Below are positions 30,197-40,230 of a stretch of 41,889 bases of DNA, one piece after another. This DNA comes from Coptodactyla brooksi. Its lineage: Eukaryota; Arthropoda; Insecta; Coleoptera; Scarabaeidae. Within the stretch, counting starts at the first letter, position 1. Every line of letters begins with the position of its first letter. Where the stretch lies: NCBI GenBank assembly GCA_033557675.1, contig JAWQRM010000017.1, positions 1-41,889 on the forward strand. Reading direction: 5' to 3'. The notes under the pieces are model-generated. The model was not told the origin of the DNA. It ran no database searches and worked only from the letters and a program-made list of their open reading frames with translations. Both the position numbers and the translations under genes were made by a program.

Positions 30197-31430
30197 CTAG
30201 AGTGCAAAAGCAAATAAACAATGTTATAAACTTTTTGTAATAAAATATGATTTTTTTTTAATTTACTGATTGTGCCCAACAAGATTAGAAGGAATCTACA
30301 ACAGGTATGACACAGGTAAAAAAAACTATTGCAATAGTAGTGGAAGGATAGTCTTTTAGTATTACACTTTTTTTTATGTATTAAAACTGATCTATGAGAC
30401 TAACCACCAATTTTTATCTAACATGTCTTAAAGCTGAGCACTTTCTACAATTTCTAATATTTCCAAAATTCACCCAGCGATACATTGAAGTTTCTGCAAT
30501 TGTGTCCATTTAAACTATGTTGTGCACATAAATTCAGAATATCAAATTATTGAACTTATTAAAATCACAAGATATCATCTTATGATATCATCGCCATCGA
30601 TGATGGCGATGATGCAAGCTCTTTACAAGCTCTTTTATTCAACAAAACATAGTGATACTCTTCAGGACGCATCAATAAGCAAACAATATGGATTTAGTTT
30701 AGAGAAAATCCACACCAACAGGAAAATTCTCGTATTATAAAAAGCATTGCTTGTCGATAATATGTTTATCAGTATCAGCACTAGACGTCTGCTCCTAACA
30801 TTTCTCTTCACTCATCTTTAAGCGCACGTTGATATCAACTACGGCTTTCCTGACTCTACAAAAATTCGGGCGAATTAAATAATTCCGCCACAGCCTGTTC
30901 TCGTCTGCTACAATCACTGTAATCTCGGAAATATACTGAATATCTAGGCTCAACAACCAATTTAAACAACAAACAAGCGACTTTCTTGTGCTGCAACACC
31001 TCGGGAGCGTTTCGGATACTTTTTAACCAAATATACAGTGCAGACTCTTTATAAAACCACGAACAACTGCAGCGATGTGCGACACAAGTAGTCGCCACGT
31101 ATACCTAAGCTCAACTCCACTCAATTCAGTGTTAAAAAAGAGTGAACTTGTGTACTAAGCTTCCTATTTTAAAAGACACAACATGCTCTTTTTCGCACAT
31201 TTACATGATCTTTTTGTCCACGTAAATCAGCTCTTAAAATTTATTCAACAAAAATACAATCTTTTTTGTATTTAACTCTGCATCTTGAAAAATAAGAATT
31301 TTAGGACATATGCCTACTTGAACCAGTTTCTGCGAACAAGCCATAAACCTTCCCTTTAAAATCTTTCACTTTACAATAATAAACTGTTTTGGTAACCGCC
31401 TTCATGAAAATACCACAATGTCTGTTAATA
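30197..31430. other. Spacer with overlapping hairpins; no gene recognised
   Basis: This is intron 1 or the upstream side of gene A. I looked for an exon-1 copy and found none. At 30571-30589 GATATCAT/ATGATATC (loop CTT) and at 30587-30613 ATCATCGCCATC/GATGGCGATGAT (loop GAT) form two overlapping hairpins. CAAGCTCTTTA is then tandemly repeated at 30614-30634. A minus-strand frame at 30856-31098 (SALYIWLKSIRNAPEVLQHK) could be real protein sequence but matches nothing I know. Confidence 0.4.
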
Positions 31431-31659
31431 CAGGTACTCCTCACTTTGCAACCTATCTGCTTAATGACCAATCACACTTACAACCAATCGAGTTTCGATC
31501 TACAATTTGGAGAATACTCTTTCTGAGGTTGAGTGTCGGTCAGTGGCGAATGGTGTCGTACCCAATGAACGTACTATATGCTTGCAATGTACTTTTTCAG
31601 TCAGTTTCATTTTGACAAGCAGCATTTTACATATTTGTGTTATAACTCCAAAATAATAC

Positions 31660-33220
31660 AGATGTCCACCAAACCAAAAAGGTATGGCATCATCTGAAGA
31701 AATTGTTAAGAAAGGAAGGAAAACTTTCGACCTTTAAATGAAAATAAAAATCATATATAAGACTACAAAGGTGGTAAAATGGTTAAAGAAATAGTTCATA
31801 ACTTGAAATGGGCACATTTGGTAAGTTCATTAATTTAAAAGGATAAAGTTAGATCGAAAGTGGCCTTGAAAACATTCACAGCATTTAAAGCCATAATAAC
31901 TAGGCGGCAAAAAGGTCTTATTCACAAGATAGAGAAATTATTGGTGATGTGCTTTGAGAACCAGATGCAAAATAATATGCTGAGAAACCTTTTAATAATT
32001 CAAGATAAGGCTTGCAGTATCTTTGAAACTCTGATGGCACATGCAGGTAAAAAATCAACAGAATTGTTTACGACAATCCATGGATGGTTTCAATAGTTTC
32101 AGCTGAGATTCAACCTGCATAACTGGAGAATTAACGGTGAGGCGGCAAGCGCGGATGTAGTAGCAGCAGAAAAATTTGTTGATGAATTGGATGGTATAAT
32201 TAGAGAAACGCAACTACTGCCGGGAACGGGCGTTCAATATGGATGAAATTGGGCTTTTGTGGAAAAAGTGCCTGGAAGGTTCTATATGCACAAAGAAGCT
32301 AAGACAATATCCAGTTTTAAGGCTCTTAAAGACGGGATCATGTTGTTGTTCAGAGGGAATTCCCTTGGATTTAAGATAAAACCTTTCTTGATCTATTGCT
32401 TCGAAAACCCACGCGCATTAAAGAATGTCAGTAAAAACAGTCTGCCTGTTTACTATAATGCAAATAAGAAGGCACAGATGACGTAACCGTTATTTGATGA
32501 TTGGTTTTAGAACTGCTTCCTACCCTCCAGTCCAGCACTATTGTTTGAAAATGGGAGTTCCTTTTAAAATTATTCTCCTGCTTGATAATCCTCCAGGCCA
32601 CCCCCATCATTGCAATAATCTACACCCAGATGTAAAGGTAGTGTATCTTCCTAAAAATACAACTGCTGCCTTACAGCCACCGGATCAGAGCGCTACAGTT
32701 ATGTTCAAAGCGTTTCATTTGCGCATAACTTTTTCCCTAGCTGTAGCAACAATAGAAAATGGTGTAGTAACCCTTCGTGATTTTTGGAAATCACGAAGGG
32801 TTACTACACCATTTTCACGGTGCTTGGGACGAAGTGACAAATAAGTGTATGCAAGGCGTACGGAAAAAATGCATAAAAAGTGTCGCAAACAATATCGAAT
32901 CGTTTGACAATTTTGAACAAACCAATGTACTAATTTAAATTGCGCGCTTTGCCAATGGGCTTCATTTAGATGTTGAAATAGAAGATGTTACTAAATTAGT
33001 AGATTATACATTATAGAGAGCTAACAGATGAGCATTTAATAGAGTTAGGAACAATGCAGCATTTGGAAGAGGAAGAAGAGGAAACAACTGAAGAAGTGAA
33101 AAAGGAGTTCACGCTACATGGGTTAGCCAATGTGTTTCCAAAATTACTGCGGCTAACTTGAGGCTACAGATCCAAACACTGAGAGTTTTAATAAGTGCTA
33201 TAGAGAAATTTATCGAGAAA
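31660..33220 (+). pseudogene. Tigger/TIGD1-like transposase, degenerate
   Basis: CENP-B-type DNA-binding part: KEIVHNLKWAHL and ITRRQKGLIHKIEKLLVMCF (about 31780-31950), NNMLRNLLIIQDKACSIFE, HGWFQ, then LHNWRINGEAASADVVAAEK (about 32115-32170). The DDE part has NWAFVEKVPGRFYMHKEAKT (32247-32305; the DETGLFWK motif is broken), KPFLIYCFENPRALKNVSKN (32380-32440), LLDNPPGHPHHC (second Asp, about 32580-32612) and VYLPKNTTAALQPPDQSATV (32641-32700). A fold-back palindrome at 32755-32816 follows and replaces about 15 residues. GAWDEVTNKCMQGV resumes at 32820. Several stops and frameshifts. Confidence 0.85.
32755..32816. repeat. Perfect fold-back palindrome, 29-bp arms, 4-nt loop
   Basis: Arms 32755-32783 and 32788-32816 are exact reverse complements. 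The left arm is normal transposase sequence (ENGVVTLRDFWK). The right arm is its inverted copy and stands where the transposase should continue before the AWDEV block. Confidence 0.97.
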
Positions 33221-33597
33221 AAAAAGTAGATTTCAAAGCAAACCAAGTTTCTTTTTGGCTGTTACATCCGGGACCTCTGCCCTTCTTTGTCCTCATCTCC
33301 CTTACCCGGGCCCTCTACCACTCCAGATAACCAAATAAAGAAATGATAGTATGTAACATGTCTTTTATGACTAAATTTAAGGTTTGTGGCATAATTTCTA
33401 TAATTTTACAAGGATATAATTAATTAATATAATTAATTTTATAAGGATATAATTTTTCATATACTTCCGGCACGAGCTCCTCGCTTACCGACCAATTCGC
33501 TTAACAATGTAGTCATCGGAACGGAACTCAGTTGTAATGTGAGGACTACTTGTACACTGTACTTTAAAAATCTCGCATTTAATGGAATAAGTGCATA

Positions 33598-33900
33598 TTA
33601 TGAACCACCATCAGACTCACACTCAAAACTTCCTTCTAGATTTTCCGTGACTTTTATATATTTCCTTGAACTATCATCTTTTGAGATTATTTTGAGGTTA
33701 TTTGGGTAACAAAATATGGGTCCCTCTTTGTACCTTTTTGCTCCATGTAGCGTCAGCAAACATTTGATATGATAAAGAGTGTCACATTGAAAGCAGGCCA
33801 TATAAATTTTCACCTTTTTTGAAGACATGTTGGTTGAAATGTTTACTACTCTGGAGCGATGCTGCCAACTGTTAATTAAAATTATGCCAAATACGTCCAC
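33598..33900 (-). CDS. Unrecognised ORF with partial PHD-like Cys/His pattern
   Basis: A 100-codon open frame. A plausible internal start is MSSKKVKIYMACFQCDTLYH (about 33828), followed by IKCLL..GPIFCYPNN and the acidic tail NLEGSFECESDGGS. C-x2-C-x4-H-x2-C followed by FC resembles half of a PHD finger such as those in LINE ORF1 proteins, so it may be a transposon scrap. No splice partners or promoter are evident. I do not assign a function. Confidence 0.3.
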   Translation of the reverse strand: MDVFGIILINSWQHRSRVVNISTNMSSKKVKIYMACFQCDTLYHIKCLLTLHGAKRYKEGPIFCYPNNLKIISKDDSSRKYIKVTENLEGSFECESDGGS

Positions 33901-34204
33901 AATGTCCGAAACGAGTTAAAAATAAATGTAAATTTTATACGTACGGTTCGCAAATAGGAAAATGATGGCAAAAAATCTAATATTGAGATTAGTATACACT
34001 TAGTCCTTAGGGGGGCATAGTGACCCGATGTATGCAGGTACAGGAGGATTATCAAGTATAGCTCGAAATTAATATATTGTCATTTTATTACAATACATAA
34101 ACCTAAACAACAATGAAAGACAATCTTACTAACAAAACTAAAATATATTATAATAAAAAATATAAACAATTACTGTCTAATCTTTACGCTGATGACAATA
34201 ATAC

Positions 34205-34405
34205 ACCATATCAGTCTGCCCAATTCTTCCAGAAAGTCTTCTGTTTTATGGACTTATTTATTTCTCTCCATAATGCAAATGCATTATAAGCACTAACATC
34301 AAGTATATTGTAGAACAAAATAATAGGCCACCGATTGGTTTCTCTTTTGCAAGTATATGATACAATACTTTGAGCTAATGTATTAACCGCTCCTGCTCAC
34401 TTGCT
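34205..34405 (-). pseudogene. piggyBac-like transposase C-terminal core fragment
   Basis: The minus strand reads GAVNTLAQSIVSYTCKRETN then RWPIILFYNILDVSAYNAF. In piggyBac transposases this is the block GGVDTLDQ...R(K)TRRWP...FYNMLD...NAF that carries the third catalytic Asp. Here that position is Asn (VN) and the second Asp is Ala. A stop follows FWKNWAD. No other part of the transposase is present nearby, and it differs from the copy at 2.5-4.4 kb, so it is a separate family. Confidence 0.75.
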
Positions 34406-34619
34406 TATCACAGTGCATTGTGCTCATGAAAATAACGTTTTTATTTTTTTAAGCACATATGACATAATTGTAATATACTCAGTAAAATAAAAAGTAGAAC
34501 TGCATATTTCTTTACATATTGTAATCACGAGAAGTTCGGGTTTATTTTTTCTGATCGTGCCTAACATTGAAAAATTACTTGCAGGGAGAATAGTTCAGTT
34601 TCTCAAGACAGAACATTCT

Positions 34620-34991
34620 GTCCACTTATCAGCATGGCTATAGATATAATAGATCGACAATAAGTGCGCTGTGCTGCATATTGGATTGTATTTATGGGGG
34701 TGTAGATCAAGGAAAAAAGGTGTTCTTACCAAGGCACTTGATCAAAATCATTCTGAGCAACCGAGTGCAATTTATAAAATACTATGGGGTGGATTCAGAA
34801 AGGTTTCCCGTGCATGTCACCGAGCTGTGTATATTATTGAAATCGCTATTATTTAAAAGTATCGGGTCCTGCCTTTACTTACATTAAAATAAAAAGTCCA
34901 CACTTCTGAGATCCTATTATATCATCTTATTATAAGTTACATTGTTTGTAAAACAAAGCGAAAATGTGCAAGATGCCCACTAGTAGGTTTG
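34620..34991. other. 3' flank of zinc-finger gene B
   Basis: Downstream of the gene B stop on the minus strand. No AATAAA is obvious within the first 100 bp; a variant AATAAG occurs near 34935. The plus-strand open frames at 34671-34887 have no recognisable domain. Confidence 0.4.
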
Positions 34992-36438
34992 CTATTTACT
35001 GCTATGCTTCTGTAACATATGTCGTTTTAAACCCCCTTTATATTTAAATGCATATTCGCATGTCTCACAATCACAAGGTTTTTGCTTATTCGATGCATCT
35101 AATCGCGGACATTTACAATTTTTGTATGTGCACTTAAATGGTTTTTTATCGAAGTGAGTGAGAATGTGTTTAGAGAGGTCGCCTTTATTACAAGTTGAAT
35201 ATTTGCAAGTTGCGCAATTGTATGGTTTCGGTGCATCACTGTGTTTCGCTAATATGTGGCGTTTTAGTAGTAGTTCTAGGTGACTTGCAAATTCACATGT
35301 ATCACACTCACAAGATTTCTCCTCATTAAAAGTACCTAATCGTGAACATTTACAATTCTTGTATGTGCACTTAAATGGTTTTTCCATCGAGTGAATGCGA
35401 ACGTGTTGTGCCAGGTCCCATTTACGAGCAGTTGAATATTTGCAAGTTGGGCACTGGTGTATTTTTGGTGCATCACTGTGCTTTGCTAATATGTGGTATT
35501 TTAGGTAATACTTCAGGTGAGTTGCAAATTCACATGGATCACACTCACAAGACTTCTCCTCATTAGAAGTACTTATTTGTGAACATTTACAAATTTTGTA
35601 TGTACACTTAAATGGTTTTTCATTCGAGTGAATGAGAATGTGGCCCGTGAAGGCAGATTTATAAAAAGTTGAAAATTTGCAAGTTGCGCACTTGTATGGT
35701 TTCGGTGTGTCACTGTGCTTCGCTAATATGTGGCGATTTAGTTCTCGTTTCAGGCAAGCTGCATATTCACACGTATTACACTCACAAGATTTTGCCTCAT
35801 TTGAAGTACCTAATCGTGAACATTCACAGTTCTTGTATGTGCATTTAAATGGTTTTTCCATCGAGTGAATGCGAATGTGTTGTGTCAGATCCCATTTCCG
35901 AGCAGCGGAATATTTGCAAGTTGGGCACTTGTGTATTTTCGGCGCATCACTGTGTTTCACTAATATGTGTTGTTTTAGACTGGATTTTCGAGAAGCTGCG
36001 TATTCACACGTATCGCACTCACAAGATTTTCCCTTATTTAAAGTGTCGAATTGTGGACATTTACAATTTTTGTATGTGCACTTAAATGGTTTTTCATTCG
36101 AGTGAATGCGAAGGTGTTTAGAGAGGTCGCTTTTATAACGAGTTGAATATTTACAAGTCGTGCACTTGTGTATTTTCGGTGCATCACTGTGCTTTGTTAA
36201 TATATGAGGTTGTAGCTGTAGTTTTTTTACTAGTTTATCAGCCTTTGTTTTAATTTGCTTCTTGAAACAATATTTTTTCTTAAAAGTCAATCCACAAGCT
36301 TCACGCTGTAACTGTGTTTTACTACGATGAAGTAGGCTATGAGATTTTAACTGAAATTCCCTGTTTGTAGTGTAACTACACTTCTTACACTTAAGCATGT
36401 TTTGTATCTTTGTAGAAACTGGCTCTTCGTTGTTCAGT
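34992..36438 (-). CDS. Zinc-finger gene B, exon 4 (11 C2H2 fingers)
   Basis: The acceptor GTTTATTTTAG precedes 36438; stop TAG at 34994-34992. Reads LNNEEPVSTKIQNMLK, finger 1 CKKCSYTTNREF..HSLLH, a degenerate segment, then alternating fingers of two types. Type a is C-x-C-x2-C..H-x4-H (e.g. CECDTCEYAASRKSSLKQH). Type b is C-x2-C..H-x3-H (e.g. HKCPTCKYSAARKWDLTQH) followed by the linker EKPFKCTYKNCKC. The unit is 79 residues (237 bp). The array closes with CDCETCEYAFKYKGGLKRH-MLQKHSSK. Helix residues differ between units (RYKSD, ARKWD, FYKSA, NKGD), suggesting different base preferences. No stop or frameshift was seen. The Met at 36482 is intronic and should not be used as the start. Confidence 0.85.
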
Positions 36439-36504
36439 CTAAAATAAACAATGAATTTAGGACATTCAGCATAAAAATACATATCTGGGGGTCAGTGCAC
36501 CTAC

Positions 36505-36595
36505 CGTACATAATTCCTTTCGCACCATTTTATATGCTGCCTGTAGGCGTTATCCTCAAAAATTTCCATTTTACAAAAACAACAAACAAAAACAA
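36505..36595 (-). CDS. Zinc-finger gene B, exon 3 (single C2HC finger)
   Basis: 91 nt between acceptor TTATTACAG (36597-36596) and donor TACG|GTAGGT (36505/36504). Read with the one base left by exon 2 it gives VVFVCCFCKMEIFEDNAYRQ then HIKWCERNYV, and leaves two bases that complete Arg with exon 4. It has the same C-x2-C...H-x4-C finger and phases as gene A exon 3, with one extra codon. The intron to exon 4 is only 66 bp and that to exon 2 is 61 bp. Confidence 0.8.
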
Positions 36596-36656
36596 CTGTA
36601 ATAAAAATAGCAATCAAAACCAAGGCAGTACTTTCCACGTTACCATTCTTTATTAC

Positions 36657-36818
36657 CTCCATCTCCCGTCAAGTCTTTGGATAATACTTCCGTTTTAAAA
36701 GAGCATTTACTGTAATGATCCTTCAAGGACTCCTCTTCCTCAAACTGTAGACTACATGCGTCACATCTGTACTTATTCTCTGTAAGTTCCCTCTTTTCGA
36801 ATTCACAATTTTTCAAAT
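36657..36818 (-). CDS. Zinc-finger gene B, exon 2 (one C2HC-like finger)
   Basis: 162 nt between acceptor TGCTTTAG (36820-36819) and donor GGAG|GTAATA (36657/36656). Reads LKNCEFEKRELTENK, YRCDACSLQFEEEESLKDHY and SKCSFKTEVLSKDLTGDG. The motif C-x2-C-x12-H-x3-C is a likely zinc knuckle. Phase 1 at its start fits the donors of the exon-1 copies (G + AT = Asp). The matching exon 1 for this gene should lie at higher coordinates. The only candidate in the window, at 40.2 kb, is truncated. Confidence 0.78.
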
Positions 36819-37794
36819 CTAAAGCATAAAAATAAACGGTATATAGATAAATAAATGGTGTATTACAGACATTTTAAATTAAAATGTAAACAACGGATTT
36901 TGATTCTACTTCACTCTGTGAATAAAGTAGAATAAGGGTAGAAGCGGGATACTCGTCATCGTAAATGTCTTCCCAGCCCTCCTAGAAACCACTGTACCAC
37001 TTGTAAATGCTCGTTTTATTTATAAAAGACTCGCCAAAAGCAACCTTCGACATTTCCAATACGCTGCTGCGCTTTATTCCATTCTTAAAGCAAAATGTAA
37101 TGCAAATCTTTTGTTACATTTTTTCCACCAATAAAACATTGTCGAGCACACAAAATAGGTGCAACCTTTTCGGCAACCAAATATAAACTAGGCATCCAAT
37201 GTGGTTATCAATACCGACATATCGCTAAAGCTAACAAATACCTTAACCACAGCAACACTGTTTTGAATCGCGACATATGTTTTGATTTATCTAATAAACC
37301 TTTTTCAGGAGAATTCTCTTGAAGAAGGTTTAGCTCTGCGATTCATCGTTTGCAAAAGTGAATATCACAAAATCAAAAGGTAGATCTTGACTCACCGATG
37401 AGCATCTTGACGATTGTTTAGTTAACGAACAGAAATATAATCGTACTCACATAACTATGAAGCACTGGCCAATGAAGTGCAATGCCAAAGATTACACTGA
37501 CTTTGAGAGTATATAACATAAGCCTTGTACGTATTCATTTAACGTAAGCATGTAAATAATAATTTTTATATTTTTACAGTTCAAATTGCAGATTTTGTGC
37601 CCACCATCGAAATAAAACGTTATCTATTCCATCTGATGCAACTAAACAAACAATCAATGCAGTGGTTTATCTTGAAGTTTTCTAGCGTTTGATTGCAAGT
37701 ATTTGTCGTGTGCAGTCAGAATACTGAGAAACAGGAAGTTGGTTTTTGGTGTGTGATAATGCACCTGCTCACAGTGCTACTCCTGTACATCAAT
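36819..37794. other. Intronic or upstream spacer, no gene recognised
   Basis: AT-rich sequence upstream of gene B exon 2. No transposon motif, exon-1 copy or long open frame was recognised. Confidence 0.4.
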
Positions 37795-38115
37795 ATATGT
37801 ACAAAATGGTATTGAGTTTTCATCCTGTTCTGACGAACAATTAGTTTTTTTGTTATTCACGATACATTTCTACTGTACATCATTATTGAGTGAATATATG
37901 GTGTGAATTTTAGACGCCTTATATACGTGTCTGGAACTATTGTAGCGGATTAAAAATAGTGTTCAGATGGCTGTTGATTTGCACGTTGATGACATCACAG
38001 GTTTTTCTATGTAGATTTCTAGCGCCTCTCTGATATCCAGTTTATGACCTTTTCCTTGAATTGATAATAACATCATTGTATCCTCAATTGTACCTCCAGA
38101 CATATATTGTGTTGT
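37795..38115 (-). mobile_element. Penelope-like element 3' fragment, copy 1
   Basis: Minus strand: TMMLLSIQGKGHKLDIREAL followed by EIYIEKPVMS (38085-38010), the last residues of the GIY-YIG endonuclease region of PLEs (a G-K-x-K-L-D/N then ALEIY block). Past the ORF, words such as TTCACACCATATA, AATAATGATG and GTTCGTCAGAAC match 41040-40930. 5'-truncated and dead. Confidence 0.55.
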
Positions 38116-38287
38116 CTCATATGGATATTGCACTAATTAACACGATTGGTTGAGCCATTCGGGCGATCCCGAAGAATATTAATTTATTTACGCAGACGGC
38201 AATTTGCAATACCATTTATACCATGTACAGGAATAAGAAGCATATAACTTCACAATCAGTGTTGTCCGTGTCTTCCGGCAAAAGATG

Positions 38288-39293
38288 CAGTACCGGAAAA
38301 AAAATAAGGCGACCTTGTTTTGAAAATTTTCAGCAGGCGATGTTTGAAAATGAAACCATCCTGTATCTCCGCATTGTTGCCATTTTGTAGCATTTTTTAT
38401 GTTGAATCCTGCGGCATATTTCATTTCTCTCATTTCTCTTTGTTAACGTCAAATACATACTTTGCTTAACGTCAAAACGCTTGGATGGTAGTCAACAAAC
38501 ATAGTGGATACCATCAGTGGTCCATGGAGGCCATGCCAGCACATGATCATGTCGCTCTGAATAAATTGAACGTTTCTGGGAAGTGGCGCCACTTGGAAAT
38601 TCTGTTCTTAATGTTATGTTTGCCAATTTAGTGGTCAAATACATTGAAATAATGAAGTCGACCATAATGCTTCCACAGGCCACTGAGAAGCTCGCTGCTA
38701 ATTGGATTTTTATACACGACAATGATTCGAAGCATATGACAAAGGCAACGAAGGCGTGGATGAAGGATGGGATAACTATCATTTTATGGCCTCCCCAAAG
38801 CCCAGATTTGAATCACATACAGAATTTATGGGATTACGTTGACAGAAAAGTCCACAAGCGCCACTTCACAAAAATGGCCGACTTATTCGCAACAATAAGT
38901 GATGAATGGTCAAAAATTCCACTGGACATGATCATGGGCTATGTGGACTTCATGCTAGCATGTTGACAAGCTGTAATTGATTCAAAAGGGTGCCCAATAA
39001 AATACTAATTCTGTTATGTTGTTTTGTTTAATATCTTTCTGAATATTTTATCAATAAAATAACGTTTTATGAAGTGGTCTAATTTTTTTCCACCCCCAAG
39101 ACGGGAGTATTTCATAAAATAAATCAAAAATACTGTTCACCAAAACTTTAGCGGGAAATGAAATATGCCGTAGGATTCAATATAAAAATGCTACAAAATG
39201 GCAACAATACGGAGATACAGGATGGTTCCCATTTTCGAATATCGCATGCTGAAAATTTTCAGAACAAGGTGGCCTAATTTTTTTTACTTACTG
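38288..39293 (+). mobile_element. Tc1-like element with ~146-bp inverted termini
   Basis: The left arm 38288-38434 and right arm 39148-39293 are inverted copies. Shared words include ACCTTGTT-TGAAAATTTTCAGCA, ACCATCCTGTATCTCCG, TTGCCATTTTGTAGCA and GGCATATTTCATTT. The tips are CAGTACCGG and CAGTAAGTA, with TA flanking on the right (39294) and TG on the left. It encloses only the catalytic half of a transposase. A further Tc1-type tip, AGTGGTCTAATTTTTTTCCA, lies inside at 39075-39094, so this may be one Tc1 element inserted in another. Confidence 0.75.
38583..38966 (+). pseudogene. Tc1-type transposase, catalytic fragment
   Basis: KYIEIMKSTIMLPQATEKLA then NWIFIHDNDSKHMTKATKAW (second catalytic Asp in HDND) and WPPQSPDLNHIQNLWDYVDR, where the third catalytic residue is normally Glu in the PIENLWD motif and is Gln here. 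The first Asp region and the N-terminal DNA-binding domain are absent. The tail SKIPLDMIMGYVDFM is the usual C-terminus. Not functional. Confidence 0.8.
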
Positions 39294-39309
39294 TACATTA
39301 TTTTGCATG

Positions 39310-39565
39310 CAGGGAATGAAAATGGATTTATACCTGGTGCATCCTTAACTTTTTAAGAAAAGAAATTTCTCATTCGGTTTGAACAACAATTATTGAAAAA
39401 TCTAGAAGGACCTTCTATTATCATCATGGATAATGCCAGTTATAATAATACTTTAGAGCATAGAGCACCTAATACTGCCTAGAAGAAAAAAGAATTTCAG
39501 ACCCGGTTACAGCAGCATCAAGTACCATTCGACTGACAACACACTTTTAAAACTACAATTGCTTA
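39310..39565 (+). pseudogene. DDE-superendonuclease-like transposase fragment
   Basis: Frames in order give HAGNENGFIPGASLTF (39309-39355), then LEGPSIIIMDNASYNNTLEH (39402-39460) and RAPNTA.KK, then LQQHQVPFD (about 39512-39537). I recognise the set (GxxNGFIPNALL, SVIIMDNASYH, PxxxxRKxDI.WL) from IS630/DDE_3-type proteins common in insect genomes. MDNASYH carries the catalytic Asp. Stops and a frame change make it a relic. Confidence 0.6.
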
Positions 39566-39580
39566 CAGCGGTACCGTCAT

Positions 39581-39676
39581 AGTGCTAGTGTGCTTAGAGT
39601 AGTGTGCTTAAGTAGTGTGCTTAGACTCCCTCAAGTAGTGTCCCTGTCCTCAAGTAGTGTGCTTAGACTCCCTCCT
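39581..39676. repeat. Irregular short tandem repeat
   Basis: Built from AGTAGTGTGCTTA and AGACTCCCTC words: AGTGTGCTTAGAGTAGTGTG, then CTTAGACTCCCTCAAGTAGT, then a slightly altered second copy of the same ~40-bp block ending CTTAGACTCCCTCC. Confidence 0.85.
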
Positions 39677-40152
39677 TACCACTGCATTTTTAAACCCAAG
39701 TTTAATTTTTGGGGAACCTTTAGCACGAATATTATTTAAACATATATATTGTTGTTTAGACAGGCTTTTAATGGAAGGAAAAGGAAACTATTGCTTCATT
39801 TCGTTAAATAATCTGTATAAAAAGCATTTATATACATATTTACATGTTAAAACTAAAAAGTGAAATAGTTACGATTAAAATTTAGGTAAGTAGGTTAGTT
39901 GGCAACACTTCACGAGTCCGTTCGTATGCAGTCCTGTAGCGATTGCTGCACTTTGCAAGTGTATTAAATAATACACGACGATAAATACCACAGCCAGCTG
40001 TCAATTTAATCTTTAAATATAAACAACCAAAATCAGCTTGCCAACGCACGTGGGAACAAACAGAAATAGTGGCAACTCTGCCTCTGGGGGCGGAGTTAAC
40101 AGACTGATCACGTAGCTGGCATAAATGTTTCTGGCATTTATTATACCTCGAT

Positions 40153-40230
40153 TTTCGTCGTGGTTATTTCTTCATAAACTGGTGGTATTACCACCGCATT
40201 TTCCGTATTTTTCCGCAATCATTTTCCCAT
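40153..40230 (-). pseudogene. Zinc-finger family exon 1, copy 3 (truncated)
   Basis: The minus strand reads KNTENAVVIPPVYEEITTTK then IEV and TAA. This parallels GNEVKNVPPVYEEITMTKTEV in exon-1 copy 1. The rest of the exon (EEL... to VEQLPNK and the donor) is missing after 40153. This is the best-placed exon 1 for gene B, but it cannot splice. Confidence 0.6.

Larger units (their letters stand above)
31431..33552 (+). mobile_element. Tigger (pogo-type) transposon, both ends present
   Basis: TA dinucleotides at 31429-31430 and 33553-33554. Left tip CAGGTACTCCTCACTTTGCA, right tip (inverted) CAAGTAGTCCTCACATTACA: an imperfect terminal inverted repeat of Tigger style. Length about 2.1 kb, enclosing one degenerate transposase gene. 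Confidence 0.75.

Noticed and set aside
30856..31098. Novel host protein of 80 aa on the minus strand
   Set aside because: It has no recognisable domain, conserved partner, splice context or promoter; kept only as a note in the spacer entry.
36439..36482. Translation start of the gene B array at the first ATG of the long frame
   Set aside because: This Met lies in a 66-bp intron between a good donor and acceptor; the phase agrees with exon 3 instead.
38492..38782. Minus-strand hydrophobic ORF
   Set aside because: It is the antisense shadow of the Tc1 transposase fragment.
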